A stretch of DNA of 20,658 nt, from positions 1-20,658 of the forward strand of contig JAEUQE010000170.1 in NCBI GenBank assembly GCA_016789785.1, given 5' to 3'. Shown here piece after piece: positions 1-7,940 of the stretch (the stretch's first letter is position 1; each line of letters opens with the position of its first letter). The DNA is from Bryobacterales bacterium. Lineage in GTDB: Bacteria > Acidobacteriota > Terriglobia > Bryobacterales > Bryobacteraceae. Under the pieces are notes generated by a model. The model was not told the DNA's origin. It saw only the letters and a list, made by a program, of their open reading frames with translations, and did no database searches. The position numbers were made by a program, and so were the translations under genes.

Positions 1-1454
1 GACCACGACGAGCCCGGCTTCTTGCGGAACTGCGGAAACACGGGTGAGGGCAGCGTGGCGAAGATGCCGAGCGCCTGCGTCTCCTGCTGGGCGTCATCGG
101 CCCAGCGGAAAAACATGTTCATCTTCGACGAAATGTTCCAGTCGTAACGCAGCACCTTGGCATCCTTCGTGAAGCCATACTGCTGCTGATACGGGAAGCG
201 CACCAACTCCGGCGCACCCGGTGTGCCCGGCGCTCCCGACACATCGAAGAAGCTCATCACCTTCAGGAAGCCCGCGGCGTTGCGGCTCCATTCCGAGCGG
301 GGAACAATGTTCCCCGGATAGGGATCGCCGCCAATGATGCGTCCTCCCGCTCCACGCACTACCGTGCCCGGACGGAACACCTGTCCCAACTGATACGGTG
401 TGTTCACGCGGTTGTCGTCCTGGATGAAACCGGGGCGATACAGGCGGCTCAAATTGCCGGTGAGCACTTCCGGATGCGGCAGATCCACAAAGTTGCCGCC
501 GATCGGACGCGACGCCCGTGTGCCCTCATAGTTGAAGAAGAAGAACATGCGCTTGTCGGCCTTGGTGGACAGCTTCGGAAGGAAGATCGGTCCGCCGATA
601 TTCGCGCCGAACTGATTGAAGCGCAACTTCGCCGTTGTGCCTGTTGTATCGAATGGCAGCCGCGAATCCAGCTTGTTGTTGCGCATGAATTCGTACACTG
701 TGCCGTGATACTGGCTGGTGCCGCTTTTGGTGTTGATCGAGATCAGCACGCCAGGATTGCGACCGTACTCGGCGTTGAAGGTCGACGTTTGCACCTTGAA
801 CTCGCCCACCGCATCCAGCGAGACCTGTGTGAACTGGCCGTCATTCGCGCCAACGTCCGTGTTGATCGTGCCGTCCAGGAACACGTTGTTCATCGATCCG
901 CGCAGACCGTTCACGTTGAACGCATCCGTGTTGTTGAAAGCCAGCCGGAAGTTCGACCGGTCATTCGAGACCACGCCGGGAAGCGTGCGCATCAGCGACT
1001 GGAAGTCGCGGCCATTCAGCGACAATTCCGTCACCTGCCGGCTCGTAATCACGAAGCTCTTGTTCGCCGTACCGGTCTCCACCAGCGGAATCTGCTCGGT
1101 CACCGTCACCGATTCCGTGGTCTGGCCCACTTCCATCTTCAGAGTCGTCAGTTCAAGAATTTGATTCTGATCGAGGCGGAGTCCGGTCTGCTCCAGCCCC
1201 TTGAACCCCGGTGCCTCAGCCTTCACCGTGTAAGTGCCCGGCAACAGGTTGCGCAAGTAGAATTGACCGTCCTGAAACGTGGTGCTTTCTCGCACCACCA
1301 GTTTCTTCGCCTCGTCAAAAGCTGTGACCTTGGCATTGGGAATCGCGGCGTTTTGCGCATCCACCAGCGTTCCTTGAATTGTTCCCGTTTGTGCCGCAGC
1401 GATGCCTGTCAGCAATAGGCAAAGGGACACAGCTCGGGCTATGCGTTTCAGCAT
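1..1454 (-). CDS. TonB-dependent receptor, Oar-like, with N-terminal carboxypeptidase-regulatory-like domain (partial)
   Basis: The first 484 residues are visible; the reading frame is still open at the left edge of the window, so the C-terminal part of the beta-barrel is missing. A signal peptide (residues 1-21, ending AAAQ) is followed by a carboxypeptidase-regulatory-like beta-sandwich (about 24-105, with GTIQGTLVDAQ and LPGTYTVKAEAPGF). A plug-like region (about 112-245) contains VTVTEQIPLVET, LNGRDFQSLMRTLPGV, VNGLRGSMNNVFLDG and NAEYGRNPGVLISINTKSGT. Barrel strands begin after that. The start at 1454 has a purine-rich GGGGG seven bases upstream. This architecture is typical of the very numerous Oar/TonB-type receptors of Acidobacteriota, which sit in the outer membrane and probably take up large ligands; the substrate cannot be read from the sequence. 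It lies 32 nt downstream of the ASPIC gene on the same strand, so the two are probably co-transcribed. Confidence 0.9.
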   Translation of the reverse strand, partial: MLKRIARAVSLCLLLTGIAAAQTGTIQGTLVDAQNAAIPNAKVTAFDEAKKLVVRESTTFQDGQFYLRNLLPGTYTVKAEAPGFKGLEQTGLRLDQNQILELTTLKMEVGQTTESVTVTEQIPLVETGTANKSFVITSRQVTELSLNGRDFQSLMRTLPGVVSNDRSNFRLAFNNTDAFNVNGLRGSMNNVFLDGTINTDVGANDGQFTQVSLDAVGEFKVQTSTFNAEYGRNPGVLISINTKSGTSQYHGTVYEFMRNNKLDSRLPFDTTGTTAKLRFNQFGANIGGPIFLPKLSTKADKRMFFFFNYEGTRASRPIGGNFVDLPHPEVLTGNLSRLYRPGFIQDDNRVNTPYQLGQVFRPGTVVRGAGGRIIGGDPYPGNIVPRSEWSRNAAGFLKVMSFFDVSGAPGTPGAPELVRFPYQQQYGFTKDAKVLRYDWNISSKMNMFFRWADDAQQETQALGIFATLPSPVFPQFRKKPGSSW

Positions 1455-1486
1455 GGAAATACCCCCAGAGCAAATTTCGGCTTTTA

Positions 1487-3214
1487 TTATACTGTTCCTG
1501 AATTCCTCAGCGGAACAGACTTCACCACGCCTTTGCCTTCATGAATGGAAATTAATTTGTTGATTTCCACAACACCTATTGTTTCCACCTGGCCCGCCGG
1601 CCAGCGGATCTCCACCTCGGCTCGGGTGTCGCTGCCAAGTCCGAAATGCAGCCTCCGGTCATTCACCGAAAGAAAGCTCGATTGTGCAAGGACTTCCTGC
1701 ACTTGCACCCGGTTCCCGTAGCGCACCGTTGCTCGCGCCCCGATCGCCGATCGGTTCGACTTCACGCCCGTCAAAAACAACTTCACCCAGTTTTGTTTCG
1801 GGTCACAGTCGTTGCGCAGCAGACTCGGTGGCTCGTTCATGTTCCACACCACCACATCCATATCGCCGTCGTTATCGAAGTCGCCGAACGCGCAGCCGCG
1901 CGACGAATGCGCCGTGCCGATCGCCTCACCCGCACCGTCCAACAACTCCTCGAAACGGCCGTTGCCCAGGTTGCGAAAAATCACGCGCGGCGTCTTGTAC
2001 GGATAGCCCGCGATCTTCCCGTCCAACTCCGGATACACCGAACCCGTCACCAGAAACAGATCGGGCCATCCGTTGTTATCCAGATCCACGATCCCCGCGC
2101 CCCATCCCACGTATCGCGTCTCTACCCCCAACCCCGACCGGATGGTCACATCCTCGAAGTTCCCCTTGCCATCGTTGTGATACAGGATGCTCGTGTCATC
2201 GGCGAAGTGGGTCTTGAAGATCGCGAGAGCGCCGTTCCTTGCATAGTCGCCCACGCCGACTCCCATGCCCGCCTGCTCCATGCCATCCTCATTCACAGCC
2301 ACGCCTCGCTCGAGCGCTTCCTCCGCGAAACGCCCATTCCGCAGGTTCCGAAAGTAAAGCGACCGCGTGGAATCGCAGGCTACGTACACATCCGGCCAGC
2401 CGTCGTTATCGAAGTCCGCGGCCACTGCCGTGAAGTGATAGCCGCGCGCCGCCGCAAGTCCCGCTTCGCGCGTCACCTCGGTGAAGCGGCCCTTGCCATC
2501 GTTGCGATACAGCAGGCAGCGTCCGCGCCCAAGCCCGCGCGGACCACAGTTCACCGGCACTCCCTTCCATGTGCAGTTCGGATTCTGTCCCGGCTTCGGA
2601 ACCCGCGCCGGATCGAACTCCACATACGTCGATACGAACAGATCGAGATGCCCGTCGCGGTTGTAGTCAAAGAACGTGCAGCCCGTGAAATACTCCGCCG
2701 CTGGTGCGAGCAGGCCCGCTTCCTTCGTGACGTCGGTGAATGTGCCGTCGCCATTGTTGCGATAGAGTACGTTGCGCCCCCAATAGGTGAGGAAGATGTC
2801 GTCCCAGCCATCGTTGTTGTAGTCCGCGATGGTGACACCCGTTGCCCATCCCGTCTTCATCAGACCCGCCTGCTTTGTCACATCCGTGAATGTGCCGTCG
2901 CGATTGTTCTTGTAGAGACGGTTCGTCGCACTCGCCGGCGCCTCTCCAAACCGTGTTCCCGATAGCACAAGAATGTCGAGCCATCCATCGTTGTCATAGT
3001 CGAAGAAAGCCACGCCGCAACCCACCGCCTCAAGGATGTAGTCCTTCTTCGACACCTCACCGTAGATCGATGGCGCCGTGAGGCCGGCGCGTGCCGCGAC
3101 ATCCGTGAACTTCGCGTGGAACGGCAGCCCGGACGCTTTTCCCCGCGGCTGCGGCCGCACGTTGCGTGACGCCACTCCTTGCAGCATCCACATTCCCAGT
3201 TCACGTCGGGTCAT
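1487..3214 (-). CDS. FG-GAP/VCBS repeat protein with C-terminal ASPIC/UnbV domain (CRTAC1-like)
   Basis: This is a 575-residue protein. Six calcium-binding FG-GAP/VCBS loops are visible, with D-x-D/N-x-DG-x-x-D cores near residues 72-82 (DYDNDGWLD), 131-141, 183-193, 267-277, 377-387 and 445-455. A seventh, near 323 (DYARNGALAIF), has lost its acidic residues. The repeats predict a beta-propeller. Residues about 476-560 form an ASPIC/UnbV domain (NWVKLFLTG, SAIGARATVRYG, LHFGLGSDTRAEVEIRWPAG). The family is usually exported and its biochemical role is poorly defined. I chose the ATG at 3214 because the protein homology begins just after it; the frame extends to 3409 but the extra N-terminus overlaps the divergent gene and looks non-coding. 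The N-terminus MTRREL resembles a Tat motif, but the following hydrophobic stretch is short, so export is uncertain. A -10-like TACCAT ends 6 nt before the ATG and no Shine-Dalgarno is visible. Confidence 0.9.
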   Translation of the reverse strand: MTRRELGMWMLQGVASRNVRPQPRGKASGLPFHAKFTDVAARAGLTAPSIYGEVSKKDYILEAVGCGVAFFDYDNDGWLDILVLSGTRFGEAPASATNRLYKNNRDGTFTDVTKQAGLMKTGWATGVTIADYNNDGWDDIFLTYWGRNVLYRNNGDGTFTDVTKEAGLLAPAAEYFTGCTFFDYNRDGHLDLFVSTYVEFDPARVPKPGQNPNCTWKGVPVNCGPRGLGRGRCLLYRNDGKGRFTEVTREAGLAAARGYHFTAVAADFDNDGWPDVYVACDSTRSLYFRNLRNGRFAEEALERGVAVNEDGMEQAGMGVGVGDYARNGALAIFKTHFADDTSILYHNDGKGNFEDVTIRSGLGVETRYVGWGAGIVDLDNNGWPDLFLVTGSVYPELDGKIAGYPYKTPRVIFRNLGNGRFEELLDGAGEAIGTAHSSRGCAFGDFDNDGDMDVVVWNMNEPPSLLRNDCDPKQNWVKLFLTGVKSNRSAIGARATVRYGNRVQVQEVLAQSSFLSVNDRRLHFGLGSDTRAEVEIRWPAGQVETIGVVEINKLISIHEGKGVVKSVPLRNSGTV

Positions 3215-3288
3215 GTGCTCATGGTAACGCCCAGCGCCCCTGCGGAACCTCGCACTTCCGTGCTGGCGGCGATACACTAGCGCACAGC
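3215..3288. promoter_or_regulatory. Divergent promoter region, ASPIC gene / heparinase-like gene
   Basis: This 74-nt space separates two divergent start codons, so both promoters must lie in or near it. On the plus strand, TACACT (3273-3278) ends 10 nt before the heparinase ATG. On the minus strand, TACCAT (3226-3221) ends 6 nt before the ASPIC ATG. Neither has a convincing -35. The placement implies transcripts starting at or within a few bases of the start codon. The element calls are inference from spacing. Confidence 0.4.
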
Positions 3289-5211
3289 ATGACACGCAGA
3301 GATCTTCTTCATACCTCTCTCCTTTCTGCTCTGCCGCTGTTTGCGCAGGCGCCGCCCGAAAAGCGGTTACTCTCTCAACATTGGCCCGTCGCGAAACTCT
3401 CCACGGCACTCCTACCGCGTGATCGCTGGCAGCATTTCCCCATGCCTTCGAATCGGGAGGCGTGGCTTTCCCTTCCGGAGGATGCGCGCGCCGCCGCCAT
3501 CGCCGAAGCCGAAAAAGACATCGGCAAACCCTGGCCCTCGCTGCCCGCTACCGTCTTCATTGAGTACAAGCGAATCGGCAACCGGTCGAACTACGAGGCG
3601 ATCCGCAACCAGCGGCGCAATCGTCTCTCGCATATGGTTTTGGCGGAGTGCATCGAGAACAAGGGCCGTTTTCTCGAAGACATCTTCAACGGCATCTGGC
3701 TCACGTGCGAAGAAACCTACTGGGGCTTGCCTGCGCACCTCAATCTGCAGAAGGCGGGTCACGGTCTGCCCGACGTCGCGGAACCTTCCGTCGACCTGTT
3801 CGCGGCGGAAACTTCCGCGCAATTGGCATGGGCCGACTATCTGCTGGCGCCGCAACTGGCCAAGATCTCGCCGATGCTCCGTCCGCGCATTCATGCGGAG
3901 ATTCGTCGCCGCGTTCTGGAACCCTGCATGGCCCGCACCGATTGGGGCTGGATGGGATTCCGTGGCGGTCCCGTGAACAACTGGAATCCCTGGATCAACT
4001 CCAACTGGCTGACCAGTGTGCTGCTCATCGAGAGCGATGAACCGCGCCGCGCCCAAGCCGTGCACAAGATCCTCACCAGTGTGGATCGCTTCCTTGACGC
4101 CTATCATCCCGATGGCGGCTGTGACGAAGGCCCAGGCTACTGGGGCCGTGCCGGCGCATCGCTGTTCGACAATCTGGAACTACTGCACTCGGCGTCCAAT
4201 GGCGCAATCGACTTCTTCGCGATGCCTCTTGTGCAGGAGATCGGACGGTACATCTACCGCGCTCACATTCAGGATGACTACTACGTGAACTTCGCCGATG
4301 CTTCCGCCCGTCTACGGCCTGCGGCGGCGTTGATCCATCGCTACGGAACGCGCATCAAAGATCGCGCGATGCAGGAGCATGCGGCATTCGTGGAGTCAGC
4401 GAAATCGGATGGCCGGCGGGGCTCGGACTCACTTGGACGGGATGTCGCAGCGATGTTCACGCTGAAGGATCTGCGCGCCACCACGGCTCGTGCGCCACTG
4501 GTGCGGGATGCATGGATGCCCGGCATTCAGGTGATGTGCGCGCGTCAAACGGGCGGCGCATCGCGCGGCTTCTACTTCGCCGCGCAAGGCGGACACAACG
4601 CCGAAAGCCACAACCACAATGATGTCGGCAACTTCATTGTGTTTCTGGATGGCCGGCCCGTGTTGATCGACGTCGGCGTGGAAACATACTCCGCGAAGAC
4701 CTTCAGTTCGAAGCGTTACGAAATCTGGACCATGCAGTCGGCCTATCACAATTGCCCGACCGTGAACGGTGTGATGCAAGCGGCGGGGCGCCAATTCGCT
4801 GCAAAGGACGTCGCTTCGCACTCAAGCGATCGGGAATCCACGTTCACGCTCGACATTGCCGGCGCTTATCCGAAAGAAGCATCGCTCGCAAAGTGGCATC
4901 GGACACTGCGCCTCAATCGCACCAAAAACGAAATCGAAGTGATTGATGTCTACCGCGTCACCACCGCTCAGGCCGCCATCGACATGACGCTGATGACGCT
5001 CGCCGAGCCCCGGATTGAGGGCGGCAATCGGGTTCGCATTGGCCCCGCCGTGGTCGAGTTCGACGAGCGTTTGAAACCGCAAGTGGAACCGATCCAGATC
5101 ACCGATGGCCGTCTTCGTGGGTCATGGGGCGACCGTGTCTATCGTGTGCTCGTGAAGGGTGCTCAATTGCCCGCGGAGTCGACGCTGCGCATGCGCCTCA
5201 TCGCCACCTGA
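3289..5211 (+). CDS. Heparinase II/III-family polysaccharide lyase-like protein
   Basis: This is a 640-residue exported protein. The N-terminus (MTRRDLL, then LLSALPLFAQ) looks like a short Tat-type signal peptide cleaved near residue 20. An all-helical (alpha/alpha-toroid) region covers about residues 50-400, with NNWNPWIN (230-237) and HPDGGCDEGPGYW (273-285). A C-terminal beta-sandwich of the heparinase II/III type starts near 415, with HNHNDVGNFIVFLDGRPVLI (441-460). These His/Asn/Tyr-rich motifs are the family's substrate-cleft signatures. Such enzymes cleave uronic-acid polysaccharides by beta-elimination in the periplasm or outside the cell; which glycan is used here cannot be told. 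The ATG at 3289 is chosen because the signal peptide begins there; the frame remains open upstream to 3166 across the divergent ASPIC gene. No Shine-Dalgarno is seen, and a TACACT hexamer ends 10 nt before the ATG. The gene is divergent from the ASPIC/TonB pair and may belong to the same scavenging locus. Confidence 0.88.
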   Translation: MTRRDLLHTSLLSALPLFAQAPPEKRLLSQHWPVAKLSTALLPRDRWQHFPMPSNREAWLSLPEDARAAAIAEAEKDIGKPWPSLPATVFIEYKRIGNRSNYEAIRNQRRNRLSHMVLAECIENKGRFLEDIFNGIWLTCEETYWGLPAHLNLQKAGHGLPDVAEPSVDLFAAETSAQLAWADYLLAPQLAKISPMLRPRIHAEIRRRVLEPCMARTDWGWMGFRGGPVNNWNPWINSNWLTSVLLIESDEPRRAQAVHKILTSVDRFLDAYHPDGGCDEGPGYWGRAGASLFDNLELLHSASNGAIDFFAMPLVQEIGRYIYRAHIQDDYYVNFADASARLRPAAALIHRYGTRIKDRAMQEHAAFVESAKSDGRRGSDSLGRDVAAMFTLKDLRATTARAPLVRDAWMPGIQVMCARQTGGASRGFYFAAQGGHNAESHNHNDVGNFIVFLDGRPVLIDVGVETYSAKTFSSKRYEIWTMQSAYHNCPTVNGVMQAAGRQFAAKDVASHSSDRESTFTLDIAGAYPKEASLAKWHRTLRLNRTKNEIEVIDVYRVTTAQAAIDMTLMTLAEPRIEGGNRVRIGPAVVEFDERLKPQVEPIQITDGRLRGSWGDRVYRVLVKGAQLPAESTLRMRLIAT

Positions 5212-5296
5212 TTGCCGAACCCGGCGTTCCTCGCGGTCATCGTGGCTTCCCATCGAGAGCCGATCGTGCCCGCAAGACGGGCGCAGTTGAACGAAT

Positions 5297-5322
5297 GCCC
5301 GGAGGCGTCACCACCTCCGGGC
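5297..5322. terminator. Strong 9-bp hairpin, possibly a bidirectional terminator or 3'-end stabiliser
   Basis: GCCCGGAGG and its exact reverse complement CCTCCGGGC are separated by eight bases (CGTCACCA). The hairpin sits between convergent genes, 85 nt after the heparinase stop and 168 nt after the toroid-gene stop on the other strand. Neither side has a T-run, so it is not a classical intrinsic terminator; a role in 3'-end protection or Rho-assisted termination is equally possible. Confidence 0.4.
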
Positions 5323-5385
5323 CTCGCTCAATGAGCCGATGTCACGGGTATGCTCTTTTATCAGGCAATCCTGCCTGCCGTGTCT

Positions 5386-5407
5386 CCTCTCAAAGGGAGG
5401 CCTTTTT
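5386..5407 (+). terminator. Probable Rho-independent terminator of the heparinase-like gene
   Basis: CCTCT (5386-5390) pairs with GGAGG (5396-5400, one G-T wobble) around a CAAAG loop. Alternatively AAAGG (5392-5396) pairs with CCTTT (5401-5405) around GAGG. Either form is followed by a run of five T (5403-5407). It lies 175 nt after the heparinase stop codon. The short stem keeps confidence moderate. Confidence 0.4.
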
Positions 5408-5489
5408 CGCCGCTCTTCGAAGCTCGCGGCTGTAGACGCTGTCGTTGGCCACCCCTCGGGAATACTTGACGATACTCGCAAACCACTCC

Positions 5490-6461
5490 CTACTTTGGCG
5501 GCGCCGCCATCGCCAGCGCCATCACCGCCCAACTGGTCCCCGCCGCCGAGATCCATTGGTCATGGCCATACGGGAAGCCGCTCTCGAAGTAGGGCTGGAC
5601 TGGTTTCGATCGCGCTTTCACGTGCCAGGTGCCATCTTTCGCCTGCGTGCGAATGAGGAAGTCGACACCTTTGCGATATGTCGCGTCGCTGCCCGGTGTC
5701 CCGGCCAGAGCGAGCGCATACAGCGCCTGTCCAGTAGCGTAGGCATCGGGCTCCAACGTGTCCAACTGCGCCCAACCACCACTCTCCCTTTGCCGCGCCT
5801 TCAACGCCGCCGCCGCCTTGGTCAGGGCTGTCTGATCGGCGTGTCCCCACGCAAGTCCCATCACCTGCATCGCCGCATCCTGGTTGGAGCGCGGCGCGTT
5901 CTCCTGCAGCCACGCCACGGCCTTCGTAATGTGCGCCCGCACCCTGTCCTTCTGCGCATTCCGGCCATAGTTGGAGAGCACATAGATCCCGAACGCCGTC
6001 CCGTGATGATCGCCCGTCGAAAGCGGCTGACGGTTCGATCGCGCCGCCCAACGTCCATCCGGCTCCTGGTGCGCGATCAGGTAGTTGACCATTCCATCCG
6101 TGCGCGCATCGGCGGGCCTTGCCTTCGCGATCAACGCCATCACCTGATAGCCAATCGAACTCGCGCTCAACAGGCCGCTGTGCTCGAACACGCGCTCGAA
6201 GTTGTCGTTGTCCGCCGCCATGACGAATTCTCCGCCTGCCGGGATCCCCTTCGATTTGGCGATCGATTGTGCCAGCACCGGCAAATCCTGGTTGTGGCAG
6301 GAATTGCATCCGCCGATGCGAACGAAGTTCGGACTCTGCTTTTCGAGGGGTTCCATCGCCCTGGTGACGGCACTGCGGATTGCCGCGGGTTCATGTGTTG
6401 GGATCTCTGCCGCCGCGCACGTCATTGCCATCCATGCAATGCAATTGATGTATCGGTTCAT
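5490..6461 (-). CDS. Exported CXXCH haem-binding protein with prenyltransferase/squalene-cyclase-like alpha/alpha-toroid
   Basis: This is a 323-residue protein. Residues 1-18 (MNRYINCIAWMAMTCAAA) form a short signal peptide. A single c-type haem motif, CNSCH, lies at 52-56. The rest is helical, with three QW-like repeats of the squalene-cyclase/prenyltransferase toroid family, Q-x3-G-x-W at 132-138 and 273-279 and a near match (QRESGGW) at 224-230, and a conserved-looking tail (GHDQWISAAGTSWAVMAL). The toroid is much shorter than a squalene-hopene cyclase and I see no DxDD-type catalytic motif, so it is probably a binding fold rather than a cyclase. The ATG at 6461 is supported by AAGGAG six bases upstream; longer reading of the frame would run back into the ankyrin gene. 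It starts 13 nt after the stop of the cytochrome-ankyrin gene, so the two form an operon and likely act together in the periplasm. Confidence 0.82.
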   Translation of the reverse strand: MNRYINCIAWMAMTCAAAEIPTHEPAAIRSAVTRAMEPLEKQSPNFVRIGGCNSCHNQDLPVLAQSIAKSKGIPAGGEFVMAADNDNFERVFEHSGLLSASSIGYQVMALIAKARPADARTDGMVNYLIAHQEPDGRWAARSNRQPLSTGDHHGTAFGIYVLSNYGRNAQKDRVRAHITKAVAWLQENAPRSNQDAAMQVMGLAWGHADQTALTKAAAALKARQRESGGWAQLDTLEPDAYATGQALYALALAGTPGSDATYRKGVDFLIRTQAKDGTWHVKARSKPVQPYFESGFPYGHDQWISAAGTSWAVMALAMAAPPK

Positions 6462-6467
6462 CTCATT

Positions 6468-6473
6468 CTCCTT
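6468..6473 (-). promoter_or_regulatory. Ribosome binding site deciding the toroid-gene start
   Basis: AAGGAG on the minus strand, six bases before the ATG at 6461. It fixes the start of the haem/toroid gene and lies inside the 13-nt gap after the upstream stop codon, which supports translational coupling in the operon. Confidence 0.75.
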
Positions 6474-6474
6474 G

Positions 6475-7770
6475 TCAGTTCTTTGCCGCGAGCCGCGTCT
6501 CGGCATCCCGCAGCAGTTGCACGACATCCTTGGCGCCGCGCTTGGTGGCAAGACTGGCGGCCGTTTCCCCATCCCCACCCGACTTCGGATTCGCCCCATG
6601 GGCAAGCAGGAGCTTCACCGCTTCCACGCCACCGTGCTCCGAGTACGCGGCGTACATCAACGGCGAGTACCCATCGGTTTCGTGTAACTGAACCGGCGCG
6701 CCTTTGGCAATCAGCATCTTCATCACTTCCACATTGCCCCAATACGAAGCACCTCCCAGAGCGGAAGCACTGCGCTTGGTCACTGGCTTCGCGTCGGCGC
6801 CTTTGGCGAGCAGCAGCTTCACCGTTTCGCTCGATCCCGAGACAGCCGCCATGATCAGTGGTGTACTCCCATTGGCGCTGATCACGTTCACCTTCGCGCC
6901 AGCGTCAATCAGCAACGCTGCAAGACGCGCACTGCCTACCGTCGCGGCGAGGTGTAGTGGCGTGATGCCCGCGATGTCGGCGGCATTCGGATCGGCGCCC
7001 GCGGCCAGCAACAGCTTCAACGGCTCTTCAAGCGAAGGCTGCTGTGCGGCCACGTGGAGCGGCGTCCGCCCTTCGATGGTCTTCCCGTTCACCGCCGCGC
7101 CGCGTTCGAGCAGCAGCTTCACCTTCTCCGGATCCGAGAGCGACCAGGTCAATGCCGTCGCCCCGCGGCCATTGGCGGCATCCAAAGCCGGCTGGGCGTC
7201 GAGCAATGCGCGCATGGACGCCATACTGCCACGGCCCGCGGCATGAATCAACGCTGTGGACCCGCCTTCATCCACTTCCTTCGCCAGCCCGCGGTTGGCG
7301 GCAATGGCCTTGCGTACGGCATTCACGTCATCATTCGCGATCGCATCCACGAGGGCGACGAACGCAGCCGATGCGGGTTTGCGCTTCCTTTCGGCGGTGA
7401 GTTGCGAGTTTCCGTAATCCGGCCCCTGATCGATCCATGCCCTTAGAATCGAGACTTCGTGCGGTTCCAACGGCCCGGCCGGCGGCATTTGCATCCCGGC
7501 TTCGTTGCCGATCAGGCGATGGATCAGCTTACTCTTTTCGCTGACCCCAGGGATCATGACCTTGCCATAATCCCCTCCACGAAGCGCGGCCTGGCGCCGG
7601 TCAAGCCGCAGTCCCCCGAGTTGCTTAACGGGACCGTGGCAGCCATAGCATTTCGTGGAAAGGATTGGCTCTACGTGTTGTTCAAAGTTGATCTTGATGC
7701 TCGCCGCTGGGGGCATTTCCGCCGCTGTGGAAGCGGCAGCAAGCGCCAGCGCGATTGCGATGGATCGCAT
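6475..7770 (-). CDS. Planctomycete-type cytochrome c domain fused to ankyrin repeats
   Basis: This is a 431-residue exported protein. A signal peptide covers residues 1-17. A Planctomycete-type cytochrome c domain (PSCyt1-like) covers about 26-118. It has the haem motif CYGCH at 41-45, the typical GGLRLDRRQAALRGGDYG segment (52-69), and methionines in GMQMPP (92-97) as candidate distal ligands. Residues about 135-422 are a run of roughly eight ankyrin repeats with good consensus, for example GRTPLHVAAQQ (234-244), GITPLHLAATVGSARLAALL (268-287) and GSTPLIMAAVSG (301-312). Ankyrin repeats bind protein partners, so this looks like a haem protein tethered to a protein-interaction scaffold in the periplasm. 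The ATG at 7770 follows AGGAGG about ten bases upstream. It is the first gene of a two-gene operon with the CXXCH-toroid gene. The function of the pair is not known to me. Confidence 0.88.
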   Translation of the reverse strand: MRSIAIALALAAASTAAEMPPAASIKINFEQHVEPILSTKCYGCHGPVKQLGGLRLDRRQAALRGGDYGKVMIPGVSEKSKLIHRLIGNEAGMQMPPAGPLEPHEVSILRAWIDQGPDYGNSQLTAERKRKPASAAFVALVDAIANDDVNAVRKAIAANRGLAKEVDEGGSTALIHAAGRGSMASMRALLDAQPALDAANGRGATALTWSLSDPEKVKLLLERGAAVNGKTIEGRTPLHVAAQQPSLEEPLKLLLAAGADPNAADIAGITPLHLAATVGSARLAALLIDAGAKVNVISANGSTPLIMAAVSGSSETVKLLLAKGADAKPVTKRSASALGGASYWGNVEVMKMLIAKGAPVQLHETDGYSPLMYAAYSEHGGVEAVKLLLAHGANPKSGGDGETAASLATKRGAKDVVQLLRDAETRLAAKN

Positions 7771-7940
7771 CGTGGTGGTCCCTCCTGTCTTGAGATGGTG
7801 ACGCCCTCTTAGCGTGGAAGAACGGGAATAGGGGCCATTGTCATTTAAAAAAAGAATGACCGCGGTTAGCTGGCGATGTGGGAGGACTCTTCGATGGCCG
7901 GGATACGGTGTACATCTCCGTTTCGGAGCCTTGCCGCCGG
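7771..7940. other. 170-nt intergenic region after the Uma2 gene
   Basis: This stretch separates two minus-strand genes. It holds a small CTCCG-TTT-CGGAG hairpin (7916-7928) just after the Uma2 stop, and a run of seven A on the plus strand (7847-7853; a T-run for minus-strand transcripts) preceded by the palindrome ACCGCGGT (7859-7866). The palindrome is too tight to fold into a good stem, so a terminator is possible but unproven. The promoter of the cytochrome-ankyrin operon should also lie here; I could not fix a convincing -35/-10 pair. Confidence 0.3.

Larger units (their letters stand above)
5268..5440. other. Hairpin-rich convergent intergenic region
   Basis: The 278-nt gap between the convergent heparinase and toroid genes holds no gene I can support, but it holds several perfect inverted repeats. 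They are 5268-5272/5278-5282 (GCCCG, 5 bp), 5297-5305/5314-5322 (GCCCGGAGG, 9 bp, 8-nt loop), 5362-5367/5372-5377 (CAGGCA, 6 bp, ATCC loop) enclosed by CACGG/CCGTG (5343-5347/5378-5382), the short stem before the T-run at 5403-5407, and GCCGC/GCGGC (about 5409-5430). Two would suffice as terminators for two convergent genes; the excess suggests a structured RNA or a processed 3' end. Confidence 0.4.

Noticed and set aside
1646..2965. A 439-codon plus-strand open frame opposite the ASPIC gene.
   Set aside because: The repeats in its product (IVAI, VVIEV) are reverse-complement images of the FG-GAP Asp-rich loops.
3215..3409. A longer start for the ASPIC protein at 3409.
   Set aside because: The extra 65 residues overlap the divergent heparinase gene's N-terminus and contain no signal peptide or family sequence.
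5445..6854. A 469-codon open frame on the plus strand.
   Set aside because: It is antisense to the toroid and ankyrin genes and its product is an Arg/His/Pro-rich low-information sequence with no recognisable domain.
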